From the IMG/VR virus record IMGVR_UViG_3300008216_000087, positions 1 to 23,407 of that record: DNA of 23,407 nucleotides. One strand, written 5' to 3'. The position numbers and the translations under genes are program-made. Source of the DNA: a virus. Below, in pieces: positions 1 to 7,933 of the stretch (its first letter is position 1; each line of letters begins with the position of its first letter). Under the pieces are notes generated by a model. It searched no databases and was not told where the DNA came from. It saw only the letters and a list, made by a program, of their open reading frames with translations.

Positions 1-1172
1 GCTCTACTACAACGAATGGGCTAGTAACTTGGGATGCTAATGATGGGGGAGGGTTCTTATCTTCTTCGGTAGTCTTATCTACAGGAAGAGCTTTAAGTAA
101 TCTTACTTCATTAGTGGTAGATACAATTACTATTGATGGAACTTCTATTACTACAACTGCAAGTAATAATCCTATTAACCTCACCCCTCATGGTACGGGG
201 GCAGTCGTGATAACTAAGACTTCTACCCCCACAATCCTATTAACAAATAGTACTAACACTAATGCCATCACAATTAATACAGGAACAACTGCTGCTAATT
301 ATACCATAACAATGCCTACAGCTGCTCCTGCTGCTGGTAAAGTTTTAAAGACAACCTCTGGCAGTACTTCCCAATTAGAATGGGGAGATGCTGGTGGGAG
401 TCAAACTCCTTGGACGGGTAATATAGATGCTGGGAACTATACTCTGTCAAACGTTGGTGTTGCTGGGAATTCGTGGACAGCTAATGCTATCCTCATGCGA
501 CATTCGGTTTCTGGTGGGCAAATTTCTATTAGTGCTTACAACGAAAGCAATACGACAAACAGCACAGCCAAATTACGTGCCAGGACAGGAGGCTCATCTG
601 CTGGTGACCCATACATGGAATTTGAAATATCTGGAGGCAACGGGCAGTTCTTGATGGGCGTTGACAACTCCGCAAGCGATTATTTTGTTCTGGGAGGTCA
701 GGGTTCTGCATTAGGTGGTAATGATACATTCAGGGTAACGTCGGGAACACCCCCAGTTTTAAGCCTCAACACTGGTCTGGGTTCTAACTTTGACTATGTT
801 TGTTCTAATTGTGGCAATCATGGTTTAGAAATGTTTACCTGTTGTGGTGAGGTGGAGTGGCATGATGACGTTTTAGCTTTGAGAAAAGCTGGTGTAGATT
901 TAGCAACTATGGCTAATCCATATGCGGTTGGACAGAGTTTGAATATTGCTCATTTAGTGAAACTTGGAATCATGGACTATGATGACAAGGAAGAAGACCC
1001 TGTGGCATTAGCCAATCGTAAAACGCCTTGGCTTGGAATCAATATCAGCAACGGACTGATGTTTACTTGGGCGGGAATGTGGCAAACGAGAGAACGTATG
1101 GATAACCAATATCAAGAATTAAAAAATACTATACAAGAATTAAAGGCAGAAGTAGCTGCATTAAAAGGGTAA
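1..1172 (+). CDS. Tail fibre protein, C-terminal part (5' end outside window)
   Basis: The reading frame is open from base 3 with no stop, so the gene starts upstream of the window; the GTG at 114 is internal. About 389 residues are visible. They are rich in Thr, Ser, Asn and Gly and carry a module (TITIDGTSITTT, then NLTPHGTGAVVI) of the kind common in phage tail fibres. Next comes a glycine-rich beta region, then a cysteine-rich patch at bases 801-845 with the pattern C-x2-C-x9-C-C and nearby His, which looks like a zinc ribbon. The last 30 or so residues (QYQELKNTIQELKAEVAALKG) form a heptad-like coiled coil, suggesting a trimer. Expected role: host recognition at the tail or capsid surface. 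The fibre call rests on composition and position, not on a recognised family. The C-terminal cysteine module sits where many fibres carry an S74 chaperone, and no S74 motif is present here. Confidence 0.7.
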   Translation, partial: STTTNGLVTWDANDGGGFLSSSVVLSTGRALSNLTSLVVDTITIDGTSITTTASNNPINLTPHGTGAVVITKTSTPTILLTNSTNTNAITINTGTTAANYTITMPTAAPAAGKVLKTTSGSTSQLEWGDAGGSQTPWTGNIDAGNYTLSNVGVAGNSWTANAILMRHSVSGGQISISAYNESNTTNSTAKLRARTGGSSAGDPYMEFEISGGNGQFLMGVDNSASDYFVLGGQGSALGGNDTFRVTSGTPPVLSLNTGLGSNFDYVCSNCGNHGLEMFTCCGEVEWHDDVLALRKAGVDLATMANPYAVGQSLNIAHLVKLGIMDYDDKEEDPVALANRKTPWLGINISNGLMFTWAGMWQTRERMDNQYQELKNTIQELKAEVAALKG

Positions 1173-1174
1173 AG

Positions 1175-1185
1175 TGTGGTATAAT
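1175..1185 (+). promoter_or_regulatory. Extended -10 promoter candidate (TGTGGTATAAT)
   Basis: A perfect TATAAT at 1180-1185 is preceded by TGTGG, matching the TRTGn extended -10 element. It starts two bases after the stop of the fibre gene. The hexamer ends 32 bases before the ATG at 1218, leaving a short leader that holds a strong AAGGAGG. No good -35 box is visible at 16-18 bases. It is one of four copies of TGTGnTATAAT in the window. Confidence 0.65.
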
Positions 1186-1217
1186 ATATAAGGAAACAAA
1201 AGTTAAGGAGGAACGAT

Positions 1218-1469
1218 ATGCCAGAGATAGATGTGGAACAGGACTTGGCCCAGGTAAATCAACAGCTAGAACAATTGGTGGCGCAAGCAAATGAATTGAA
1301 TACGCAGAGGGAATCCCTCATGCAACAGATTCATAACCTCAATGGCATAGCTATGTACTTGAGGGGGAAGCAACAAGAGGGACAACCAGAAGAGAGTACT
1401 AATGGAGTAATAGACGTAGACAATCTAGAGAGGAGCGAACAATACCCACCTGAAGTAATAGCTTCGTAA
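1218..1469 (+). CDS. Small coiled-coil protein
   Basis: The product is 83 residues and not recognised as a family. Residues 5-50 (DVEQDLAQVNQQLEQLV and onward to RGKQQ) are rich in Glu, Gln and Leu with heptad-like spacing, so a helical coiled coil is likely. The C-terminal 30 residues are polar and probably disordered. There is no signal peptide or membrane segment. The ATG follows a strong AAGGAGG with good spacing, and a candidate promoter lies just upstream, so this is probably a real and well-expressed gene. Its place between a fibre and a neck-type gene suggests a small structural or assembly protein, which is inference only. Confidence 0.7.
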   Translation: MPEIDVEQDLAQVNQQLEQLVAQANELNTQRESLMQQIHNLNGIAMYLRGKQQEGQPEESTNGVIDVDNLERSEQYPPEVIAS

Positions 1470-1478
1470 GGAGAAATA

Positions 1479-2624
1479 ATGCCTTCATCCGCAGGCTTGG
1501 AATTTACAAGTGTTTATACTTATACACCATCGACCTATTCAGATAGGTCACTAGAAGCGCAGTCTCCGTTAGGGACTGCATTTACTGCTTTAACTACTAC
1601 TAGTGATTTCTTATATTTAGGCGATGATGAAAAGTTTGATATGGCTGTATTTGATACCGCTACCCCTGGCAGTTTCGGCGTATTGAAATGGGAGTTCTCT
1701 ACAGGCACAAGTACTTGGGCAGAATTTGTCCCTTCTTCGGGCCGTTTAAATTATGATATGGATGATGATACTGTAGGGGCATCCTATGATTTTACACGGG
1801 ATGGTGTAGAGATGTTCCCCTCTAATCAATTAAGTACTTGGGCATTGGGAACTGTAGATGGTACTGGTATATCTGCTACTAGTAGGTATTGGATAAGAGT
1901 ATCTTCGCAAACATCTGTAGTGGGTTCTGTATCTATTAATAGAATTCAAAAACGTCCTTTTGCTTCTTATTGTAGTACAGGAGATGTATTCAGATTTTTA
2001 CAATTAGGAAATATTGTAGGGGGAGGTGCTACAGATTTTTCAACTAGCACAACTCCTACTAAAGATACTGTTGAAAGTTATATACAAGCTGCGGAATCTA
2101 GAATAGATTATATGACTCGTAAATCGTGGCGAACTCAATACGTAGGTGAGGAATATCATGATTTTAATCTGAATGGTTTTAAATTAGATAGGCCAGATCC
2201 TTATAAACTTCTTAAGTTACAGATTTGGAATGGAGCTAGCTGGGAAACTAAAACCCCTGGCAGGATGAATGATTTCTTTCTTCTTAAAGAAGTTGGCATG
2301 GTACACTTCTCTAGATATTTCCTCCTGCCAGCACGGTTCATGTCATACAATGCTCCCATCTGGAGATTCGGTGGCGGTGAATTTATGATGCCTGTCAAAT
2401 TATCTTATCTTGCAGGACGAGATATCCATGCCGATGCCAGGGAAGCGGGAATAGTTTTTGATGCTGCTAGAAAGTTGGCAGCAATTGAAGTTTTGAGGAG
2501 TGCAGATTTTGGGACACTTATAGTAAGTGGTACGGATAGAATCCAATTAATGCAGAAGGTTGAATCATGGTCTATGGAGACTGAATTGATGTTAGATACC
2601 TTACGAGCTTTTGAGGTCTTTTAA
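1479..2624 (+). CDS. Virion protein with beta-sandwich N-terminus and head-tail adaptor-like C-terminus
   Basis: The product is 381 residues and appears to have two domains. Residues about 43-155 (FLYLGDDEKFDMAVF, LKWEFSTG, DGVEMFP, YWIRVSS) resemble the beta-sandwich modules that decorate many phage structural proteins. From about residue 163 the sequence (YCSTGDVFRFLQLG, then VESYIQAAESRIDYMTRKSW) resembles the helical start of head-tail connector or adaptor proteins of the gp6 type, which dock under the portal. The gene ends one base into the next start codon (TAATG), implying translational coupling with the terminator-like gene. A neck location fits the gene order (adaptor, terminator, tube). 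The adaptor assignment is by eye, and a purely tail-located role cannot be excluded. Confidence 0.55.
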   Translation: MPSSAGLEFTSVYTYTPSTYSDRSLEAQSPLGTAFTALTTTSDFLYLGDDEKFDMAVFDTATPGSFGVLKWEFSTGTSTWAEFVPSSGRLNYDMDDDTVGASYDFTRDGVEMFPSNQLSTWALGTVDGTGISATSRYWIRVSSQTSVVGSVSINRIQKRPFASYCSTGDVFRFLQLGNIVGGGATDFSTSTTPTKDTVESYIQAAESRIDYMTRKSWRTQYVGEEYHDFNLNGFKLDRPDPYKLLKLQIWNGASWETKTPGRMNDFFLLKEVGMVHFSRYFLLPARFMSYNAPIWRFGGGEFMMPVKLSYLAGRDIHADAREAGIVFDAARKLAAIEVLRSADFGTLIVSGTDRIQLMQKVESWSMETELMLDTLRAFEVF

Positions 2625-3076
2625 TGCCAACTGAACCTCTACCAGCTAGTGATGTATTAGATATTCTGAATACTACTTGGGATTTTGATAAAGTTACAGG
2701 AGCGACTAAGAAGCCAGGGTTTATTGAAGTTACAGGAGAGGGAGATCCTTTTAGAGTAGACTTAAATGTTAATGATCAAATTGTTGGTCGGGCTGGAACT
2801 CCATCTATGGATGAACAGCCTATCGGTAATTATAAATACGGTAATCGTCAATATATGGTAGAATTAGAAGTGTATACTTTAGTGGATAGGCAGCGTTTAT
2901 ATAATATGATGAGAGAGATTAGACGTATATGCCACGTTAAAATACATAGTCTTACAAATTTTCAACGAATACGATTCATGAATTTTTCAGAACAGACACA
3001 ACAACAAGTTAATATGTGGGTAGGAACTATCGGAATACAGCTAGAAAATAGGGCAGTCCTTTTGGAAATAACATAA
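2624..3076 (+). CDS. Tail terminator / tail completion-like protein
   Basis: The product is 150 residues. A central segment alternates strands (RQYMVELEVYTLVDRQRL) with a following helix (YNMMREIRRICHVK), then further strands (WVGTIGIQLENRAVLLEI). This alpha/beta pattern, the length, and the position directly before the tail-tube candidate fit tail terminator or tail completion proteins, which cap the tube and join it to the neck. The start codon overlaps the stop of the preceding gene in TAATG, so it is probably translated by coupling. No specific family motif was recognised, and another small neck protein would also fit. Confidence 0.5.
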   Translation: MPTEPLPASDVLDILNTTWDFDKVTGATKKPGFIEVTGEGDPFRVDLNVNDQIVGRAGTPSMDEQPIGNYKYGNRQYMVELEVYTLVDRQRLYNMMREIRRICHVKIHSLTNFQRIRFMNFSEQTQQQVNMWVGTIGIQLENRAVLLEIT

Positions 3077-3089
3077 ATTAGGGTATAAT
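3062..3089 (+). promoter_or_regulatory. Promoter candidate before the tail-tube-like gene
   Basis: TATAAT at 3084-3089 lies just after the stop at 3076. A -35-like TTGGAA (four of six matches to TTGACA) lies at 3062-3067 with a 16-base spacer. The hexamer ends 31 bases before the ATG at 3121, the same distance seen for the TGTGnTATAAT sites, but the upstream TGTG element is missing (AGGG instead). A dedicated promoter would suit a high-copy virion protein. Confidence 0.5.
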
Positions 3090-3120
3090 ATCTTAGAGGT
3101 ATTGACTATGGAGGAAAAAT

Positions 3121-5571
3121 ATGGCTGTCTTACGACCTGATCAATCACAACTAACTATACTGGGGGAAGTATTTCCTGGGGCTGATTCTGAGATTATAGT
3201 CCCTGCCATTCTTAGAGAGTTTGCTACGAATGTACTCAGAGGAGTTTTCTATACTAGTAGTTCAACAGCTTTAGCAGCACATCCTGAAGATGGTAGCCCA
3301 TCTGGGGCAGAATTAGAGGCTATTATTGTAGCTCTGCCTCCTGTTCTTGCGGGTGCTAGTACTTGTTATGTTAATCCTGTGGGCCATTTAACTACGGGAG
3401 ATTTTATTTGCTTCGATACGAGAGACTGGGTAGGAGCAGCAGGGGGTGGTGGTACTATTTCTACCGCTCAATATACTATTCCTTATATAGATGCTACAAC
3501 GCCTGGGGGTGGGTGCCAACCAGAGATTAGAAGAATTGAAAGAATTGAAGTCATTGGTAGTGCTGGGTTAGGACTTATCTATTTTGACCGCCCTCTTGCC
3601 TTTGCTCATTATTGTTATGATGGAAGTGATGAGAGAGGCGATTCGGCTAATTATCCTGATGAGTTAGAATTTACACATACTAGTGCTGCTTCTGGATTCG
3701 GTAGTTGGGGGAACCTAAGTGGTTACAGTCATTATTATAAAGCAGCGGTCTTTCGGACTTTGACAGCTGGTAGTTCAGAACAAAAATTTATTAATGTGAT
3801 TCCAGGGGTGTATGAAACTGTTGATACTCCTGATTTTACTCCCTTAGTTGAACCTCGATATTTCTTAGGTACTCAATCTAATCGAAACTTTACATCTGTA
3901 TATACTGGACAACACAGTTTTACAGGAGCTTTGAATGGGATGGTATTAACTAATGGTTGGCCTTTGCGGTTTGCTATAGGTAAAGAAGTTCCTAAGGTTT
4001 TTGGTGAGCTTGATACCTCTACACCAAATATTAATCTTAATGGGGGAGGTGGAAGTGGGGGGGATAATGATGCTAATTATCCTCAACCACTTAAAGGTAT
4101 CATAGACCTTGGGTATTATTCGATAGGCTTTGGTAATACTGGGCATGTAAACGAGTTAGGACTGGGTTTAAAAAATGGTAGTAATCCTGGGGATGTATGG
4201 ATTTGTCTTTCACATATTGGTTGGAATGGTGCAGCAATAGGTATAGGCCATCATTTATTAATTGACTATACTGATATGAATGTAGTGACTGGACGAACTT
4301 ATAGTGGTAATACAGTAGATGTAACTAATAAGATATTTACGACTCAGAGTACCGTGGCTGAAGCAAATCGGAATAAATTAGAGATTCGTCAAATTGTTGA
4401 AATAGGTAAAGATGTGGATGGTACTATACTTAATGGATATGATAACACTGATCTACATAATCAGACAACTTGGGTTAGATTGAATTATCCATTACGTTAT
4501 GCACATGACGGTGGTGGTGCGAACAACGCTACTACTGGATGGGGCTGTCGTATTATGGGGTATGCTTTATCTGCAACAGATGCTACTCTTAAAACAGCTA
4601 ATAGTGGTACAGCCTTTGCTGATACTTATATTGAACACTATATTCAAGAAACTAACGACTTAGATACTATTAGTATGCATCTTAAAATGAGAGATAGTGC
4701 TGAAGACGAAGCGAATGATTTTGACCGAAGATGGATTGGCGGGAAAGTAGGGTCTATGTCCCTGGTTGGTGAAGAAGGGGGGTTGATTACCTGTAATTGG
4801 GACAGCATTGTTTTCTTAGATATGTTACATAATCAGGCTAGACATGATACTAGTACTCGTAATAGTACTACTAATGTTCAACAACTATATCCAGATCTAA
4901 CAGGCACTACTACTTCTAATATGCCAGGTTTTGCTATAATGCACAATATTGATTCAGCTGACATATCTTTCCCAACAACTAAGCCTTACTATTTTTCTAA
5001 TGGTAGTGTGAAGTTATTAGGAGTAGCTTCTAGTACGGCAATAGAGTTTGCACGGGTACGAAGTTTTACATTAACTGTAAATAATAATGAAGACCCTCGT
5101 TACTATATTAAGAATCGCCCAGGTGACCATCGTGGGCCTGCGGAAATAAGGGAACAACGTCGAGAATATTCCCTTAACTGTACTGTAGCTTTACCTGATA
5201 CCGTGGGTGCTAGTAGTTCTAGTAGAGATAGTGCTATGTCACTCTTTAAAGAACTATTGTTAGAAGGACGTTATACAGAGACTGGGGGGCATCACGGTTT
5301 TCACATAGAATTAGTGTTTTCTAGGGGAACTATTGAAGGTGCACCTAACATCAACGATGAAATTGTTATTAAAATCCCAGGACGATATCCTGGGGAAACA
5401 GATTTATCAGGATATTCTAATACAGCTGTTACTGGAGTAGGTACACAAGGAGCTTTCTTACGGTCAGCCCCCCATACTATTATGACTGAAGCCCCATTCC
5501 AAGTAACATGTGACTTTGTATTTCGTAATATTGATATAATGATTAGAGATAGGGAACCGTTTTATCCATAG
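3121..5571 (+). CDS. Large structural protein, probable tail tube (or tail sheath-like) protein
   Basis: The product is 816 residues and starts after GGAGG with its own promoter candidate. A segment near residues 265-290 (HSFTGALNGMVLTNGWPLRF, then AIGKEV) and a C-terminal part from about residue 645 (SFTLTVNNNEDPRYYIKNRP) resemble tail-tube proteins: a beta strand ending in paired Asn, followed by an extended beta domain up to DFVFRNIDIMIRD. The next genes are two tail-assembly chaperone frames and the tape measure candidate, the classic order after the major tail protein. It is far longer than usual tail-tube proteins, so the glycine- and asparagine-rich middle may be inserted decoration domains. 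A sheath or a non-tube virion protein is the main alternative. Confidence 0.55.
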   Translation: MAVLRPDQSQLTILGEVFPGADSEIIVPAILREFATNVLRGVFYTSSSTALAAHPEDGSPSGAELEAIIVALPPVLAGASTCYVNPVGHLTTGDFICFDTRDWVGAAGGGGTISTAQYTIPYIDATTPGGGCQPEIRRIERIEVIGSAGLGLIYFDRPLAFAHYCYDGSDERGDSANYPDELEFTHTSAASGFGSWGNLSGYSHYYKAAVFRTLTAGSSEQKFINVIPGVYETVDTPDFTPLVEPRYFLGTQSNRNFTSVYTGQHSFTGALNGMVLTNGWPLRFAIGKEVPKVFGELDTSTPNINLNGGGGSGGDNDANYPQPLKGIIDLGYYSIGFGNTGHVNELGLGLKNGSNPGDVWICLSHIGWNGAAIGIGHHLLIDYTDMNVVTGRTYSGNTVDVTNKIFTTQSTVAEANRNKLEIRQIVEIGKDVDGTILNGYDNTDLHNQTTWVRLNYPLRYAHDGGGANNATTGWGCRIMGYALSATDATLKTANSGTAFADTYIEHYIQETNDLDTISMHLKMRDSAEDEANDFDRRWIGGKVGSMSLVGEEGGLITCNWDSIVFLDMLHNQARHDTSTRNSTTNVQQLYPDLTGTTTSNMPGFAIMHNIDSADISFPTTKPYYFSNGSVKLLGVASSTAIEFARVRSFTLTVNNNEDPRYYIKNRPGDHRGPAEIREQRREYSLNCTVALPDTVGASSSSRDSAMSLFKELLLEGRYTETGGHHGFHIELVFSRGTIEGAPNINDEIVIKIPGRYPGETDLSGYSNTAVTGVGTQGAFLRSAPHTIMTEAPFQVTCDFVFRNIDIMIRDREPFYP

Positions 5572-5580
5572 GAGGTAAGG

Positions 5581-5976
5581 ATGTCCACTAAACAAAAGAA
5601 ATTTAAAAGTGAAGTTGAAGTTGAAGGGTTTGATATATCTAAATATATACTGTCATCGGAATCTGAAACCTATACAGTAGTAATTCCTGAAACAGGGGAT
5701 GAGTTTTCAGTTCAAGTAAAACCCATCCCTTGGAGTAGGCGAAATAAAATTGTATCTGAATGTTTGAATTGGGGTGATGGCAGTTCTGTAGATTTTGATG
5801 GCGATAAATATGTCAGAGAATGTTTAAGACAAATGATAGTTCAAGCCCCTTGGGGAGTCACAGATGAAAAGTTTTTAGTTTCTATTGATGCAAGATTAGG
5901 AAGCGCATTAGAAGCCCTGGTTCCGAAAGCTTTCGGTGACGAGGGAGTTCAGACCAACTTAGCAAAAAAAGGTTAA
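5581..5976 (+). CDS. Tail assembly chaperone, upstream frame (gpG-like)
   Basis: The product is 131 residues, preceded by AGGAGG. It has a charged N-terminus, a beta-rich part (ETYTVVIPETGDEFSVQVKPIPWSRR, residues about 29-54, cited in part) and a helical second half (RECLRQMIVQAPWG). The small size and position between the tube candidate and the tape measure candidate match lambda gpG-type tail assembly chaperones, which hold the tape measure while the tube polymerises. Its last codons (GCA AAA AAA GGT TAA) hold seven As in the phase required for a -1 slip into the following frame, giving a 207-residue fusion. The non-shifted product ends at 5976. Sequence identity with known chaperones was not testable here. 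Confidence 0.7.
   Translation: MSTKQKKFKSEVEVEGFDISKYILSSESETYTVVIPETGDEFSVQVKPIPWSRRNKIVSECLNWGDGSSVDFDGDKYVRECLRQMIVQAPWGVTDEKFLVSIDARLGSALEALVPKAFGDEGVQTNLAKKG
5964..5970 (+). promoter_or_regulatory. Slippery heptamer A AAA AAA for -1 frameshift
   Basis: Seven consecutive As are phased as gcA AAA AAA Ggt in the upstream frame, which matches X XXY YYZ. After a -1 slip the frame reads AGG TTA ACT AGA CTT ATA AGG GGG GTG and stays open through 6203. No clear downstream hairpin or pseudoknot was found by eye. The next start candidate (GTG 5994) has a G-run touching it rather than a properly spaced Shine-Dalgarno site, so the fused product is the likelier way to make the second frame. Confidence 0.7.
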
Positions 5977-5993
5977 CTAGACTTATAAGGGGG

Positions 5994-6203
5994 GTGCCAG
6001 ACGAATCTAATCTACCACAGTTATTTAAAGACAATTATTGGTTGACTATTGTTACTATGCTAAAAGCGAATGTCCCTTGGGATTTGATTACATCCATTTC
6101 AGATGAAGATGTGTCATTATTATTAGGGACATTACAAGCTATAGCAGAGTATGAACAGGAACTTCAAGAACGTGAAACTCGTAAGATTAATCAAGGAATG
6201 TAA
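5994..6203 (+). CDS. Tail assembly chaperone, downstream frame (gpT-like, expressed by -1 frameshift)
   Basis: This second chaperone frame is -1 relative to the first. From the slippery site at 5964-5970 it is open to the stop at 6203, adding about 77 residues. The GTG at 5994 is only a nominal start, because its purine run (AAGGGGG) abuts the codon. Residues are helical and acidic (LPQLFKDNYWLTIVTMLKAN, then SLLLGTLQAIAEYEQELQER), as is common for the T part of G-T chaperone fusions, which binds the tape measure. The stop overlaps the ATG of the tape measure candidate in TAATG. Independent translation at low level remains possible. Confidence 0.65.
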   Translation: MPDESNLPQLFKDNYWLTIVTMLKANVPWDLITSISDEDVSLLLGTLQAIAEYEQELQERETRKINQGM

Positions 6204-7324
6204 TGGTAAATAGATCTATTGATGGTGAAAAAAATATCTTTGGAATTACTCTTAATTGGAAAAGTGCAGGCGATCCTGAGAGTAGGGGTGATGGTGGGCC
6301 AGGAGGTGGTGACGGAAAGAGTGAGGCTGACGAAAAAGCTGAAGATAGGGAAGAAAAAAAGCATCGTAAAACGATGGTTGATCATGGTAAAGAATTAGTT
6401 GACCATGCTAAAAAAACAGTTCGCTCTGGTCTAGGTATTAATATTGGCGTTGCGAGCCTATTAAAGCAGTCCCAGCTTTTCACTGGTACATTAGGTACTA
6501 TTTTCCAAATCCTTGGTGCGATGGTTGACGTTGTACTTGCTGCATTCATGCCCTTAATTATTCCTGCCTTAAAAACTATGGCTAACTCTATCCCACAGAT
6601 TCAGGAAAAGGCTGAACAGATAAAGGTATGGATTGAAAAAGCCGTTGAAAAGCTGAAGGAATGGAATGAATGGCTGAAAGGTAATAAATGGGTTCAAGCA
6701 ATTAAGTCAGGGCTAGGAGAGGCTCTTCAATATTGGTTGATTGGAGCTTTCATAGCTAAGATAACAGGACTCTGGACACCCTTCTGGTTGTTACATAAGT
6801 ATTTCGGTTTTGGTATGTTGAAAGGTCTGGGATTAATTGCTAAACAAATCGGATTTATGAGAGCAGGGACATTTACGACACCAGCAGGAGGCCCAGGAAG
6901 GTTTGGAGGCCCAGGAAATTGGGATGCTGGCGGGGGTGCCAGAGGGCAAGGCTGGGGCCGTGGAGCTGGCGCATTTGGTACTAGAGGTGTTGGTATGAAC
7001 AGAGGAACTGCTTTTGGTGCACTAGGTGTAGGAGCAGGAATTGCTGGTGGTTTTGCTATGGGAGGAGGAGCAGGAGCAGGCGGTGCAGCTGGGGGTGCAT
7101 TAATTGGTGGTATAGCTGGTTCATTGGTTCCTGGTATAGGAACTATGTTAGGAGCTACCGCTGGATCTATTATAGGAGGAATGCTTGTAAGTTATTTACG
7201 AAGGCAGAAGGATGAAGATGATGCGTCGGCTAATATTTCATTGTCCGACTATCATGCGAGTGATATAGGATCTAGGGAGCGAGTACCTACTCCTAATTCT
7301 CCTCTGTATGGGATGAGGTCATAA
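6203..7324 (+). CDS. Tape measure protein candidate (short)
   Basis: The product is 373 residues. The N-terminus is highly charged (about residues 20-75, with DGGPGGGDGKSEADEKAED). Hydrophobic helices follow (LGTIFQILGAMVDVVLAAFM and LIIPALKTMANSI), then an amphipathic Lys/Glu helix region, a second hydrophobic stretch near residues 175-215, and a long Gly/Ala-rich segment to about residue 330 that is hydrophobic like a glycine-zipper. Hydrophobic helices and position right after the chaperone pair fit a tape measure, which sets tail length and enters the host membrane during DNA ejection. At the usual 1.5 angstrom per residue it would specify a tail of only about 56 nm. A different membrane-active tail protein is the alternative. 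Confidence 0.6.
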   Translation: MVNRSIDGEKNIFGITLNWKSAGDPESRGDGGPGGGDGKSEADEKAEDREEKKHRKTMVDHGKELVDHAKKTVRSGLGINIGVASLLKQSQLFTGTLGTIFQILGAMVDVVLAAFMPLIIPALKTMANSIPQIQEKAEQIKVWIEKAVEKLKEWNEWLKGNKWVQAIKSGLGEALQYWLIGAFIAKITGLWTPFWLLHKYFGFGMLKGLGLIAKQIGFMRAGTFTTPAGGPGRFGGPGNWDAGGGARGQGWGRGAGAFGTRGVGMNRGTAFGALGVGAGIAGGFAMGGGAGAGGAAGGALIGGIAGSLVPGIGTMLGATAGSIIGGMLVSYLRRQKDEDDASANISLSDYHASDIGSRERVPTPNSPLYGMRS

Positions 7325-7920
7325 TGGATTCTTCAGTTTTACTTACATATCAAGAAGGTGAATATGCTGTCAATACTAATGAACCTATTCGCTATGCTTT
7401 GAAAGCTGATAGTATTACTATCTCTATATCTAAAACACCCATTCAAATTCCTATTCCTCAAAATACTCCCCAACTAGTAGACTTTGGAATTTTCCGTCCT
7501 GCAATTACTGTATCAGCTATTGTAGATAATATTGGAGGGAGTACGATATATAATAGTAGTGTTTCTACTGAATACGCAGGAATGAGTAGTATATCTGTGT
7601 ATAATGCTTTAGCTGATGCATCTTATAATTACTATATTCCATATAAAAATAAGCTGGAGGAGAAATTATATCAATGGGTAGCAGATGATGATAATGTTCT
7701 TACGTTAATTATAGGTGATGCCTCTTTTCCCGTATGGAAAGTTAAAGAAGATGGTACAGCTGGTGCTAATGATAATAATTTTGCTACGGGTGGTGGCACA
7801 TATCAAGTTGCTTTGCAACAAGCCCGTTTCCAATTAGATGCTGGTCGGGAAGATAGATGGATTTGTCAGATGCAGTTCGTGTCTATGTCTAGACGAGATG
7901 TTGTACCTAGGGTCTTTTAA
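7324..7920 (+). CDS. Small tail-tip protein, distal-tail-like candidate
   Basis: The product is 198 residues, coupled to the tape measure candidate by TAATG. The sequence is beta-rich, with strands such as DSITISISKTPIQIPIP and PAITVSAIVDNIGG, followed by a helix-like part (KNKLEEKLYQWVADDDNVLT) and a C-terminal beta region ending RWICQMQFVSMSRRD. Position between tape measure and hub matches the distal tail protein (Dit) or an equivalent baseplate adaptor that joins tube and hub. No family motif was recognised, so the role is inferred from order. No signal peptide or membrane helix is present. Confidence 0.5.
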   Translation: MDSSVLLTYQEGEYAVNTNEPIRYALKADSITISISKTPIQIPIPQNTPQLVDFGIFRPAITVSAIVDNIGGSTIYNSSVSTEYAGMSSISVYNALADASYNYYIPYKNKLEEKLYQWVADDDNVLTLIIGDASFPVWKVKEDGTAGANDNNFATGGGTYQVALQQARFQLDAGREDRWICQMQFVSMSRRDVVPRVF

Positions 7921-7933
7921 TAAGGAGTGATAG

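Noticed and set aside
114-1172. Fibre gene starting at GTG 114
   Set aside because: The frame is open to the left edge of the window and the GTG has no ribosome site, so it is an internal valine codon.
4930-4940. TTTGCTATAAT, an extended -10-like sequence, also at 9341-9351
   Set aside because: Both lie deep inside large structural genes, lack the TGTG element and are not followed by a gene start at a matching distance.
5531-5540. TTGATATAAT near the end of the tail-tube candidate, 40 bases before the chaperone start
   Set aside because: It has TGnTATAAT but not the TGTG element, and the distance and lack of a -35 box make it weaker than the listed sites. Kept only as a possibility.
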